Shown: positions 19,197 to 29,663 of the stretch, in pieces | How the letters are laid out: the number at the start of each line of letters is the position of its first letter | Position numbering within the stretch: position 1 is the stretch's first letter | Assembly (NCBI GenBank): GCA_019828595.1 | Contig: JAHQRK010000006.1 | Span: 558,001-622,000, forward strand | DNA length: 64,000 nt | Direction: 5' to 3' | Origin: Aphanomyces cochlioides | Lineage: Eukaryota > Oomycota > Saprolegniomycetes > Saprolegniales > Verrucalvaceae | The notes under the pieces: generated by a model | The model's input: the letters and a program-made list of their open reading frames with translations, nothing else | Database searches by the model: none | What the model was told of the DNA's origin: nothing | Position numbers and translations under genes: made by a program

Positions 19197-20915
19197 ATGA
19201 CTCACGACGCGTCAAACCAGCAGCTCCAACGCGTGCTAGCGTCCATGGATGAGCGTTTGGACCTTCTCACGAAGGAAATAGAGTCTCTTCCGCATCGTCT
19301 GCTGAAAATGCTCCAAGGCCACGCTGGCTATGACTCGATAGACCTCGCCAAAGTGGACCTGTCGAATCTCAACCAATGCAATCCCGTTCAACAAGATGAT
19401 TCGCAAACGGAGACTACTAAGACGAGCAGTGACGTGCCGATGAATACAATTGTGGACTCTGCAGAGCTTCTGCCAGCGCCGGTGAATAGCGACTACGTGG
19501 TCGTGGCGCCAATGCGGACTTCCGCCGATACAGACCTCGCTCATGTCCTGAATGAATTGCACTTGTGTCCAAGTTTGCACACTACTTACATGAACATAAC
19601 CGACGAGTCAAATATGCCCATGGCGATCCCTACCGCAGTGACAGAAACCCCTGAAGATGTCGCGAATTTACTCTTGCTCTCCAACTGTCCTGGGCCTTCA
19701 ACTACACAGTCAGCAAGTGTTCTTCAGTCGCAAGATGCGACCGCTGTTGTCCACACTGAACAAGTAGAGCATGCCGAAGTTATTGCATTCACCACTCAGC
19801 CCAAAGACATCCCAAATTCACCGCCTGCAGAGCCATCTTCTCCAACGGATTTCTTGCTTCATATTTCACAACATTCGTCCATGCATTTCCAGTCTACCAA
19901 CGGACACCATATTGATGAAACTACGGAAGCAGGTCCAACCGAGACTTACATCACCGACATCAGTGAGAAGGAATCAATCGTCACGAGCAAACCAAGCGAC
20001 AATGAACGGGAGGAACCGGATCCTTCCGTCAGGAAAAGCTCAGAAAATTCGACCGCGGCATCGATTCCATCCAAAGTTGAATGCATTGTTCTGCCCCAGG
20101 AATCGTCGCCTTCTGATATCTCAGACAGACTTTTCGCGAACAAGACGATTGAGTCACGTCCATCTGACAATCAAATCGCCAACGACGTTAACGCCCACAA
20201 CACTTGCGACGACCAAAGCCTTGGCGAAAGCAGCTCAGTGTTCCGTGAAGGCAAAGAGGTGATGCATGAAATCGAGCGCGAACCATCGGACAACGAAGTT
20301 ATCCCTATTGAAAAGGCTGACACAGATGCGATAATAACCTCAGAGACCAAAGAATTGTCGCCCTCGATAAGGGGAAAGCGACGGCGATCCATCCAAGAAC
20401 CTGAGAGTGAGATGGAGCCAAGTCGACATCGGCTGCGCCAACCTCTGTCGATTCCGCTTGTCCCTGGCGTCATGTACAAATGGGCAGATGATAGCGTGCA
20501 TCGTGCTCCTGAAGGATGGAAATGTCCTGACGCACCATGCCGCGAAATGTGGTGCTTTTGGTTCCGTGGCGACGAAGTTCACCAAGTTGGTCCATTTCGT
20601 TTTCTCAAAGGCAGCGACATCAGCGACGTGGTATCGCGGCATTTACTAGCGCGTTTCAGGGCCGTGATGGATCAACTCATCAAGACAGCCATCGATCATT
20701 TACTCACAGACTCGTACGAACGTCTTGCGCGCATCCCAGCCGCAGAACTTCTTGCAGTTTTCGACGCATCGTTTGACATCCTCATGGGGAAAACAGCTCA
20801 AGGAACATTGACACGCCAGGGATTTCAGCACATTCGTCCAGATGACTTAGCTAGCTACATGTGTAGCACCGTGTACGATATCATGGCTGCTGCGAAGACC
20901 CGACGACCGCGGTAA
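19197..20915 (+). CDS. GCR1_C-like W-domain protein, one domain
   Basis: A 572-residue protein. The frame runs back into the neighbouring promoter, but the ATG at 19197 (MTHDASNQQL) puts the coiled coil at the N-terminus: MDERLDLLTKEIESLPHRLL. The linker of about 370 residues is the longest of the single-domain members, rich in Ser, Thr, Glu and Pro. W domain at about 427-565: WADDSVHRAPEGWKCP, CREMWCFWFRGDEVHQVGPF, FRAVMDQLIKTA, VFDASFDILMGK, and a C-terminal YMCSTVYDIM, which resembles the PTVYDMI at the end of the Crypton protein at 52441. Function unknown. Confidence 0.85.
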   Translation: MTHDASNQQLQRVLASMDERLDLLTKEIESLPHRLLKMLQGHAGYDSIDLAKVDLSNLNQCNPVQQDDSQTETTKTSSDVPMNTIVDSAELLPAPVNSDYVVVAPMRTSADTDLAHVLNELHLCPSLHTTYMNITDESNMPMAIPTAVTETPEDVANLLLLSNCPGPSTTQSASVLQSQDATAVVHTEQVEHAEVIAFTTQPKDIPNSPPAEPSSPTDFLLHISQHSSMHFQSTNGHHIDETTEAGPTETYITDISEKESIVTSKPSDNEREEPDPSVRKSSENSTAASIPSKVECIVLPQESSPSDISDRLFANKTIESRPSDNQIANDVNAHNTCDDQSLGESSSVFREGKEVMHEIEREPSDNEVIPIEKADTDAIITSETKELSPSIRGKRRRSIQEPESEMEPSRHRLRQPLSIPLVPGVMYKWADDSVHRAPEGWKCPDAPCREMWCFWFRGDEVHQVGPFRFLKGSDISDVVSRHLLARFRAVMDQLIKTAIDHLLTDSYERLARIPAAELLAVFDASFDILMGKTAQGTLTRQGFQHIRPDDLASYMCSTVYDIMAAAKTRRPR

Positions 20916-21085
20916 ATACTTTGGGGGATGGGATTATTAATGTATTAATGTATTGGTGTCGCCAATTCTTGGGAAGTTCCATGTCGAAGGAGAAACTCGA
21001 GATGGAATTGGCAAAGTATGGCTTTCGTTGATCATATTCTTGATCGTGACGGCGGAGAGCGGGAAACAGCGATCTTGAACAACTC

Positions 21086-22462
21086 CTAAGTGTCTCTGCC
21101 TGCCAGGCGCTCAATGGAGCGAGCAGATGGAGGTAGAAGCGAAGTTTCTTGATACGCGGATGGTCGAGACGATATTTTCTTGACTGGCTCCGTGAATTGT
21201 GAACCTGCGGCGGGGGTTTTCCGCTTGGTAGGACCTGGATGCTTGACGACATCAATTGGTTGAGTCATTGCTTTGAATACGGCAGCGACGGAGCTGGTCT
21301 GTAAATTAGCACGGCGTCTTTCTTCTTTGTCGTTGGCTGAGTTGGGTAAGAGGAGGGAGATGGCATTGTCAAAGACGACACTGAGATCACTCGGCAACAA
21401 TTCTTCGAGGTCCTCAAACGACTCTGCAAACGAATGCTCGACTGCGATTTCGCTCAACTTTTTAAAGACAACAGTGTTCATCGCTAGTTGATTTTGGCAT
21501 GCTTTGAGCTTCAGATGGCTCTCTCGAAGTCGTCGAAAGGGTATAATGCCAAGACTTGGTTCGCCTAAATGCCATCGCAGCCACATGTCCTTGCAAGCTT
21601 CAGTTGGGAACGTCCAATCTTCAGGCACACAGTGCTTTGATCCATCCCTCCATTCAAATGACAGTGTAGGCTCTTCAGAGTGATACTGCCTCTTCGCTTC
21701 ATCCGGGAAAGCGTCATAAATACGAGAGTAAGGGAGTGAGAGGACGTTCGACACTTGCAGGAGACCGCCACTCTCCTCGCTGTTGTCTTGGTTTGGTCCA
21801 CTTGGATCATTGTGAAGTAGTTGATTGAGGACTTGGTCAAAGATTTCAAGACTGGTATCCAGCGGTAGGTCGATCAAAGCTGCTTCCGAGGTTACCAATG
21901 CTGTTGATACTGCCAAGTTAACAAATACGCGCATGACAACCCTAGCGACTGAGAGTTGTCGCTTTGATTCAAAGTCCTTCAGGTCGCATTTAGCTAACAA
22001 GCGGAATGGGCCTATTCGAGCAATATCGTCGCCATGAAACCAAAGCTGCCAGAGCTTTCGACAGTCCGTAGTTGGAAACTTCCATGTTTCAGGAGCCCGT
22101 CGAGTAGTTCCATCCTTCCAGACAAATAGCACAGTCGATGTCGTGGTGAGCAAACTGTCTGTAAAAGAGAATGGACGACGAGCAGCGTTTATCACGTGCG
22201 GCAGGACATGTTCCTTTAAAGCCTTGACTGTCACATCGGCCAAGCATTCGACTTGTTTCTCCAAGACGTCGATTCGATGTCGTCCATTGTCGAGAGCAGC
22301 TTCGAGTTTGCGGAATTTCGCATCTTGATCGTCGAGAATCTTCTCCATCTTCTGGTCAAGCTTTCGAAATGTGCTTTCTAGCATGTGAAGATCCATCGAT
22401 GGCGGAAAGAACGTGCCAAACCGCGGCGCCAACCCCTGCGACTTCCATCCCGAATGAGCCAT
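21086..22462 (-). CDS. GCR1_C-like W-domain protein, two domains
   Basis: A 458-residue protein from the ATG at 22462 (in-frame TTG at 22489 ignored; an ATG at 22396 would start at MDLHMLESTF). Coiled coil at about 25-90 (KMEKILDDQDAKFRKLEAAL), most like that of the three-domain gene at 61575. Domain 1 at about 112-225: WKDGTTRRAPETWKFP, LWQLWFHGDDIARIGPF. Domain 2 at about 270-390: WRDGSKHCVPEDWTFP, MWLRWHLGEPSLGIIPF, where WF becomes WH and GD becomes GE. The C-terminus is basic and Ser/Pro-rich. The linker is much shorter than in other members. Confidence 0.85.
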   Translation of the reverse strand: MAHSGWKSQGLAPRFGTFFPPSMDLHMLESTFRKLDQKMEKILDDQDAKFRKLEAALDNGRHRIDVLEKQVECLADVTVKALKEHVLPHVINAARRPFSFTDSLLTTTSTVLFVWKDGTTRRAPETWKFPTTDCRKLWQLWFHGDDIARIGPFRLLAKCDLKDFESKRQLSVARVVMRVFVNLAVSTALVTSEAALIDLPLDTSLEIFDQVLNQLLHNDPSGPNQDNSEESGGLLQVSNVLSLPYSRIYDAFPDEAKRQYHSEEPTLSFEWRDGSKHCVPEDWTFPTEACKDMWLRWHLGEPSLGIIPFRRLRESHLKLKACQNQLAMNTVVFKKLSEIAVEHSFAESFEDLEELLPSDLSVVFDNAISLLLPNSANDKEERRRANLQTSSVAAVFKAMTQPIDVVKHPGPTKRKTPAAGSQFTEPVKKISSRPSAYQETSLLPPSARSIERLAGRDT

Positions 22463-22621
22463 CCTAAAATCCAGATTAAACAAATTCAACCAATCAAAAT
22501 AAATAGCAAGAATCTCAATACGTTAAATATTGTCTGATTAAAATTTCCGAACTTGGCTGAAATCGATCAAACTTTGAACACCAAATCGAACCAGCCAATC
22601 AGCGTCCAGAATTTGTTTAAA

Positions 22622-22655
22622 CACACACACAAAACACATCAACACACACACACAT
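22622..22655 (+). repeat. Imperfect ACAC microsatellite
   Basis: ACACACACAAAACACATC followed by CACACACACACAT. Confidence 0.8.
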
Positions 22656-22728
22656 TAATTCATGTACCTTCCGATTATACTTGAATTCACTATTGCCAGA
22701 TTGATCACACAAATTTCGTCGATTTTGA

Positions 22729-22770
22729 TCAAAACTGTAAATTTGGACGAAAAAGACAATATATATTTTT
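22729..22770 (-). repeat. Left arm of an imperfect inverted repeat (right arm 25599-25640)
   Basis: The reverse complement begins ATATTGTCTTTTTCG and continues CCAAATTT; the right arm reads ATATTGTCTTTTTCA then CCCAAATTT. A third related stretch lies at about 50975-51060. It lies outside the Harbinger ends, so it looks like the termini of an older element into which Harbinger jumped. Confidence 0.4.
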
Positions 22771-23311
22771 ATTAAAATATTGTCGTTTTGGTTCAAAACT
22801 GGAAATTTGAGATGTTTTGAAAATGTTTCAATTAACTGACGCATACACTATTTAAAGTTCACACAACATTTTCTTATATTGCCCTCAATCGTGACCATTA
22901 AATAGTGTAATTTTATACGTTTTAAATGTTTGAAAACATGTTCGAAACATTCAATTTCTTTTCACTTGAAATTTGTGTGCGTCAATTGTTGCGTCAATTT
23001 GCTTGCGTCAAAATTTATTCCGCACGACTCCAGTTTTTTATTAGGGCCAATTCCAAGTACTATCGTTCTTTGAAGCAAAAAGTCGACAAAAATTTGATTC
23101 ATCGTTGTTTCATCGCATCTTCGTCGTGTCTACATCGCTGATGCGACTCGCACGCGATTGGGCAGTCATCGATCGAGGACATTTTGTCGTCCTTTGGGCC
23201 TCAGTTTATTCGTCGTGTTTTGCCAGCGTAGTCTCTAATGATTGGTCAATATTGTCTCTCTTTTCCCAGAGACCAGTCATTTGAATATCGTGGAGTTCAC
23301 TGACTGTTGTG

Positions 23312-24128
23312 ATGGCTGCAAGAAGCAAGATGAAGAAGCCAACAAAGAAGGAATTGATGGAACGAATTGCTTCGTTGGAGTCTTCCAGTGCGTCTGAACT
23401 GTCCTCCGTCTTTAATCCCCCCTCGTTGACGCAAGAGAAGAAAACTGTATGGAGTGTGGACATGGTCCAAGTGCTGCTTGAACTGCGATTGCAAACCTTT
23501 GGCCCACAATTTCAAGGCTCAAAAAGCAACCAACAGCTTTTTATTTTCTGGGAAAAGATATCCATGCGTCTGAGCGTCGTCACAGGTATCGTCGTTTCCC
23601 ATACTGCTGCAAAAGCAAAATACCATAGTCTCAAGCAAGAATTCTCGCGAATTCGAGCGTCCGAGCAAAGTACCGGAAATAACGTCGATGATGCGCCCAC
23701 CATGCCGCCATATTGGGATCACTTGGTTGAATACTTCGGCGATAAAGTGGGCCTAGGGCACAATGAGTTTGGATCAAGCGGGAATGTCGAAGTGGCCAAT
23801 GACGACAACAATGGAAACATTGTTATAGAAAAACTCCGACTCCAACGACGAGCCAAATCAATCGAAACGCCAAAAACGACGACAAAGTACAGCATCATCG
23901 AACGTCGGCAATGGTTTGCTCGCCCTTGGTGAGACTTTAGCCAAGGGACTAGTTGATGCTGCATCTATGAATAGCTCCTCAGCGTCTACAAACCAAAAAT
24001 TGGACACACTTGTTGAAACCTTAGAAGAGTCGAAAAAAATACACGCGGCTTTACTTGAGAATATCCTCACGGGCAATGAATTACAACGGGAGTTGTTGAA
24101 TCATCTGCGAAGTATTGGCAATCAATAA
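23312..24128 (+). pseudogene. Harbinger Myb/SANT-like DNA-binding protein, frameshifted
   Basis: From the ATG at 23312 (a GTG precedes it): a short basic, coiled N-terminus (KKPTKKELMERIASLESS), then a SANT/Myb-like trihelix (SVDMVQVLLELRLQTFG, FWEKISMRLS, AKAKYHSLKQEFSR). The frame breaks near 23880 and resumes as a C-terminal coiled coil (KLDTLVETLEESKKIHAALL) ending at 24128. In Harbinger elements this protein escorts the transposase to DNA. One frameshift in otherwise good sequence implies recent decay. Confidence 0.7.
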
Positions 24129-24158
24129 AGCTCTGTTAATCAAAGATTAACTGTAAGT

Positions 24159-25420
24159 CTACTTCTCAACACAGGCATTGATGTAGTCTTTCAAAGCAAT
24201 TCTAGCGTTGATTGCATGTTGTCCATCGACTAGATTTCGCTGGTTTAGACGAATAATATCCCCGCCAATATGCATCCATTCCTCTAATGCAGTGTCTTCA
24301 CCGTCTGCCTCCAAGTTGAAACTGGTTGTCTCCAAATTAATCAACCAGTTGTGAAGGACCATAGTCGTCTCGATCACGCGCGCCATTTCTACGACCCATT
24401 TTTCAAACTTGTAAAGTTCAAGAGCAATACCGTCGGGAGTGCGATGTTCTAATGAACTCTTGAAAATACGAAATTTGTTCTTCCATTTCCCGAACGCTCT
24501 TTCCACAGTTGTTCGTGTGCGGCTATGTATGTAGTTGTAGTACGACTCGTCTTCAGACATGGAATGTCGTATGTCGAAAGGAGTCATTACATGCTGATAT
24601 AGCTTGTACCCCGCGTCGGCGAGAAAATATGTCCCTGGAGGTATAATCTAGCTAGAGTTAGCTCAGTAATGCCAGAAACAGGTAACCTTGTGAGCATGCA
24701 TGCCAAATTGAGATCTAATGAACAACGCTTTATCATTTTGAGAGCCTGATCGAATCGAGAAGGAAATAAAGCGCATCTTGTGGTCCACAACACCTACAAC
24801 GCTGTAATAGAGGCCGTCTATATATTAATAATACCTTGAACATTGAATGCTGGAAAGCCTTTGCGGCAATACCATCCTTCGTGATCTTAGAACCGTTTGA
24901 TGGGAATTGAGCTGCCATCAATGATGCCAACGACATTCGGAATGCCACCATACTGTTCAAACCCATTCATGATTGTAGGCCATTCAGTCGAGGACTTTGG
25001 CAATGCTATGGTTCTTCCATGTATGTCAAAACAACGTTTGTGACTTGTCGAACATAGTGATGCGTTCGAGTGGCGCTAATCCCAAAAACCTGTCCAGCCT
25101 CGGCAATTCCTGTTGAATGTGTAAGATAGAAGAGAGTAATAGTGACAGTCACGAATTCCGAAAACAGTGTTGTGGTGGTTTCGCTCATTCACTCTGAGCC
25201 AACGGTTCTGCACACGAGAGACGATGGCTTCGAATGTAGTCTTCGAGCAACGAAGGTTGCGCTTGTACCAACCACCAAACTCATTCGAGGACTGCACGGT
25301 CTTCCTTGTTTCTGTCCGGAGCACAAATCTTGTGGACTGCCTTGAGATGGAGCGCACGGCTAAGACAACCTGCACGGCAGCGAGTGTTGCAGCGACAATG
25401 ACGACGTGTTCGGCGTTCAT
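24159..25420 (-). pseudogene. Harbinger (HARBI1-like) DDE transposase, frameshifted
   Basis: Read 25420 to 24159. It has an N-terminal region with SKTTFEAIVSRVQNRW, then EAGQVFGISATRTHHYVRQV (helix-turn-helix), then GIPNVVGIIDGSSIPIKR (first Asp), HKMRFISFSIRSGSQND, IPPGTYFLADAGY (second Asp), and the terminal RTRTTVERAFGKWKNKF (catalytic Glu). Two gaps are well explained as GT-AG mini-introns of about 41 and 39 nt (between FNVQ and GVVDHK, and between MHAHK and IIPPG). Frameshifts near 25165 and 25010 are not. It converges on the Myb gene, ending about 30 bp away. Catalytic residues are present, but the reading frame is broken. Confidence 0.75.
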
Positions 25421-25584
25421 TTGGCTCTAGTGAAATGAGTGGCCGAGCAACTTGGAAAGCACAAAACACCAAAACACGACCAAAGTATGACTCTCTGTCG
25501 TGTTTTAAAAAAATGATTTTAAAACACGACGGAAACGATTCTGAGTGGCTTCGTTCATTTTTCAAAGTTACTTGGAATTGGCCT

Positions 25585-26643
25585 TTAAAACCACAATATT
25601 GTCTTTTTCACCCAAATTTGTATTTTTCTACCAAAATTGAGTTCATTTCTAAATCGATTCCATCATACTGAAGTCAAGTATAAATGAAAAGTACGGTAAA
25701 TTGGCCAAATAAAATTCACGTGTGTATAGGTGTGTTTTGCGTGAACTTGGTAAATACTCGATTCTGATTGGCTGATCGATTTGAAAAATCGATACATTTG
25801 AGACCCCTCTCACAATTTAGAATGAAATCGACAATAACATTATATTTTAATTTAATTTAATTTTAATAAAAATTTATTTAACGTACTGACACATAGAATT
25901 AAAATTCGATGCAAAATTGCTATTTTTCATGTTGTGGAATCAGAACTCGGAATTCTCGAGATCGTGTGCTGCATGCATGGCTTTGCAACGTCATAAAGCT
26001 TCTGCATTGATGCGCAGCGTCCACGGAAGGAAGCTCTTCGCTAGCTCCAAAGGTTTCACTGGATGCTCATGGCTTGTTGCGAGCTTGAAGAATCTGCATT
26101 TGTGTCGTACTGTATGAAGTTTTGCAGGTTTTAAATGAGGACACAGAAAACAAAATCGGACTTCCTCGCAAAATTAATTGCTGAGATAATGGGCTTTAAA
26201 AAAGTTTTTGAACTCTGGAATCTTATTTTCGCAAAAACACAAAAAACAACTTTCTTCACATTTTGGATTGTATTGAAGTTATTGAGAAAGCATATGTTTA
26301 GAACATGTTTAAATCAAGTTTAAACGTCGTATTCTTTCTGTTTTGATGATTTAAACTGGTGCAATCGATAGAACGAATCCAAAAATATAGAAATCTCAAA
26401 AATGAAATTTTTTCAAAGTCCGCCGATGGTCAACTTCGGGACGTCGGTACATTGCGACTATTTCACTTCTTGGGCCCCAAGTAGGCTTAATATGTAGCCA
26501 CAGACGCGCTCTATAGCGCTGTATACGTAACACCAAACTGTCTGATTGGCAATAAGTCTGATTATGTTTTCCGTGTCTTCAAATGAAATCGCCATGTCGT
26601 CATGGCTCACTTTCACATTTTCCACTTAAATCGCAAGCGCATC
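25585..26643. other. AT-rich spacer
   Basis: Contains the right arm of the outer inverted repeat (25599-25640) and, at 25719-25800, sequence like 51050-51120 (GTGTGTTTTGCGTGA, TGATTGGCTGA). No gene recognised; the roughly 60-codon frames at 25917 and 26135 are not convincing. Confidence 0.4.
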
Positions 26644-27554
26644 ATGACGTTCTCCTTTGACGACATCCCAAATCTTGACGGCAAAGTCGCCATTGTCACC
26701 GGCAGCAACACTGGAATTGGCTTTGTCACGGCTCGCGAATTGGCCAAGAAGGGCGCCCATGTCATCTTCGCCAGTCGCTCGCGTGAGAAGACCCTCGCTG
26801 CGATTGAATCGATCAAGCCATTGGTGCCTGATGCCTCCAAGCTCGAATTTATTCGATTGGATCTGCTCAACCTCAAGTCTATCTACGAATTTGCGGACGC
26901 ATTCAAGGCCCGCAACCTAGCATTGCATATCCTTGTCAACAATGCTGGTGTCATGATTCCTCCATTCCAATTGTCTGCCGATGGAATTGAATCCCAATTT
27001 GCGACTAACCACGTTGGCCACCACGCGTTGACTGTCGCTCTGTTGCCGATCTTGGAAGCTTCGGCTCCATCGCGTGTTGTTGTAGTCAGCTCCGAGGGAC
27101 ACAAGTATAATACTGGCCCAAATGGTCTCGATCTCGATAACCTCAACGACGAATCCAATTATATGTTTCGTGGAGATGGTATGGTCAATCCAAAATTGCC
27201 AATATCTTTTTCGCCCGCGAGCTCAGCCGTCAACTCCGCGAGCGTGGAATCAACAACGTGTACGTGAACACCCTCCATCCCGGTCTCATTAGCACGGAAT
27301 TGGCTCGCCATACGTATTGGATCTTCAAATGGATCCTCAGTTGGTTTGCATTGACGCCAGACGATGGTGCGAAAACCCAGCTCTACGTTGCTACTTCAGA
27401 AGACATTGTCAAGAACGACTGGCATGGCATGTACTTCAAACCTATTACGCAGCTTTCAGAGTCGAACGCCCAAGGTAACAATGCCGAGGAAGCCAAGAAA
27501 TTATGGGCTCACACTGAGGCCTTGATCAAAGAAAAAGTAGGCGAGCGCAACTAA
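26644..27554 (+). pseudogene. Short-chain dehydrogenase (RDH-like), copy 1, frameshifted
   Basis: Starts MTFSFDDIPNLDGKVAIVTG like all copies. The cofactor motif TGSNTGIG and NNAGVM are intact. A one-base loss near 27165-27172, just before the catalytic Tyr-x(3)-Lys region, moves the frame; the rest (KIANIFFARELSRQLRERG, HPGLISTEL, ending VGERN) continues in the next frame to 27554. In-frame sequence on both sides is well conserved, so the frameshift is recent or a sequencing error. Family: classical SDR, NAD(P)-dependent oxidoreductases of the retinol dehydrogenase 11/12 and WWOX type. Substrate unknown. Confidence 0.75.
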
Positions 27555-28467
27555 GCCACCACAACCAACCATGTGTGTTGAATATATTTCAGTTGAGTTC
27601 GTTGAAATCAAGTTGCGTGCACCCCAGCATAATTTGACTTGGATGACGCTGAACTTGTGACATCTCCCTCGATAACATTCACTTGGCCTTGGTTGATGGA
27701 CGGTCCAGTGGGTCTCATTCTGCAAGAATAGTTGGGGGACATTTGAAGCGAGTGAAGGAGTTTATGAGCGGATTGACCGAAGAGCTTGAAGCTGCTGTCG
27801 TGACAAACTTAGCTAAGTGAACGTATTCCAGCGATATCATGTTTGACTATGTCTAGTAGAAGTCTTCTTTTGGTCTTTGACATATTCGTGGGCTCACCTG
27901 GAGCTTAATAACTTTTTTCTTGTTGAGTTCATGGTTCTATCTTTGGATTGTTGGATAGACAGGAACAAATCTATAGAAATCCCTCTTAGGGAAAGGATAA
28001 AAGCAATATCCCACAACAAGCACTCGTCGTACTTCCACGCTCATCCGATGGACGATGAATGCTCGAAATCTAAAACTCCAGTGCTCTTCCCGCCAATTTC
28101 CAATTTACGACCATGCTACTGTTCTACCACCACCACAGTTACGCCAATAATTTAACTGTATTATATTACGGTGAGAAGGTAAATCGACTACTGCCGTCAT
28201 CATTGGGGCTGCCTCTATAGCTTGTTATTCCACTCATCTTTGGGAACACATACAGGAAGCATTTCTAGGTGCTCATCCGCAGATCATCCTCCATTTTCAG
28301 CTTTGAAACCCCCTAATGAGGATAACATTTACCTTGCTGGAGGTTTCTACTAGGTTGATAACGTATGTGTTTATAGAGGTTTGTTATTCTCTTCATTGAA
28401 GTATTGGCCACTTCAACAGGATAAGCAGTTTGAAGTTGTGCATTTTGACTTTTTTCATTTGGATAGT
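27555..28467. other. Spacer between SDR copies 1 and 2
   Basis: About 900 bp with no supported gene. A 92-codon frame at 27877 has no recognisable content. Confidence 0.4.
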
Positions 28468-29376
28468 ATGACTTTCTCCTTTGACGATATCCCAAATCTT
28501 AACGGCAAAGTCGCCATTGTCACTGGCAGCAACACTGGCATTGGCTTTGTCACTGCTCGCAAGTTGGCCAAGAAAGGTTGTCATGTCATCTTTGCCAGTC
28601 GCTCGCGCGAGAAAACCCTCGCTGCGATTGAATCGATCAAGCCTTTGGTTTCAGATGCCTCCAAGCTTGAATTTATCCTGTTGGACTTGATGAGCCTCCA
28701 ATCTGTCTATAACTTTGTCGACGAGTTCAGATCTCGTAAACTGCCTCTGCATATCCTTATCAACAATGCTGGCATTATGACTCCACTGTTCGAACTCTCA
28801 GCGGACGGAATTGAATCGCAATTTGCCACCAACCACGTTGGACATCACGCTTTGACTGTAGCTCTGCTGCCAATCTTGGAAGAGTCGGCTCCGTCAAGAG
28901 TTGTCGTTGTAAGCTCGGAAGGTCATAAGTTTGCACCGAAACAAAACGGTATTGACCTTGAAAATCTCAACAACGAGGCCAAGTATTCAACCTGGGCGGC
29001 GTACGGGCGATCCAAACTTGGCAATATATTCTTCGCCCGGGAGCTCAGTCGTCAGCTTCGCGAGCGTGGAGTCACCAATGTTTACATAAATACTCTCCAT
29101 CACTGGTCTCGTGAGTACTGAGCTGGTGCGCCACATGTATTGGTTTGTCAATTGGATCCTCAGTAGGTTTGCATTCACTGTGGACGACGGTGCCAAGACG
29201 CAGCTCTATTTGGCCACTTCTGAAGATATTGTCATGAACGACTGGCATGGAAAATACTTCATGCCAATTGCACAGCTTGCTGAGTCAAGTGCTCAAAGCC
29301 AAGACGAAGTAGAGGCTAACAGTTGTGGGCTTTCACGGAGGCATTGATCAAGGATAAAGTCGGCGATTGCAGCTAA
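28468..29376 (+). pseudogene. Short-chain dehydrogenase (RDH-like), copy 2, two frameshifts
   Basis: Starts MTFSFDDIPNLNGKVAIVTG at 28468. TGSNTGIG, NNAGIM and the active-site YGRSKLGN are readable. A one-base insertion near 29100 breaks the conserved LHPG motif (reads LHHW), and a second one-base loss near 29322 breaks the C-terminal LWAFTEALIK block. The corrected frame ends with a stop at 29374-29376. More diverged from copies 3 and 4 than copy 1 is. Confidence 0.75.
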
Positions 29377-29663
29377 TCACACCTTTTTCATGTACAATAT
29401 TAAGCAACTTGGCGATCGACTTAAAGTAGTTCTGGGCAATGTTGCAACGTTTCATCTTCGAAAAGCAGCTTTAAAAAAACCTATTCCTTGTAAAACACCT
29501 GATCATTTAAAAACCTACGCAGATTAAAACCTATTTAAGTTTTTCAGTCTGACTTCGGATCAGATTCTCCGTTGTCGTAGGGTGTTAAATAAACTTTGTT
29601 CAACGTTGCATGACTAATAGAAACGAGAAATCTTCGTCAAATATTCGAGCTCAATCTGTCCCT
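29377..29663. other. Spacer
   Basis: About 290 bp; no feature seen. Confidence 0.4.

Larger units (their letters stand above)
22463..23043. other. AT-rich spacer with inverted repeat arm
   Basis: Base composition changes sharply to AT-rich here. It contains CCAATCA and ATTGG boxes near 22490 and 22595, a CA-rich microsatellite, and an arm (about 22720-22815) that is partly self-complementary and pairs with 25599-25640 across the Harbinger element. Confidence 0.4.
23044..25584. mobile_element. PIF/Harbinger DNA transposon, decayed copy
   Basis: A 2,541-bp element with terminal inverted repeats GGGCCAATTCCAAGTA (23044) and TACTTGGAATTGGCC (ending near 25583), and a 3-bp TTA target duplication (23041-23043 and 25585-25587). 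It carries the two Harbinger genes in convergent orientation, a Myb/SANT-like protein (+) and a DDE transposase (-), both frameshifted. A perfect 14-bp-arm hairpin near the right end (GTCGTGTTTTAAAA, 25497-25530) may be part of the subterminal recognition region. Confidence 0.85.

Noticed and set aside
22622..22655. CRISPR-like or telomeric array
   Set aside because: It is only a short CA microsatellite; no spaced repeats typical of CRISPR occur in the window, and the genome is eukaryotic.
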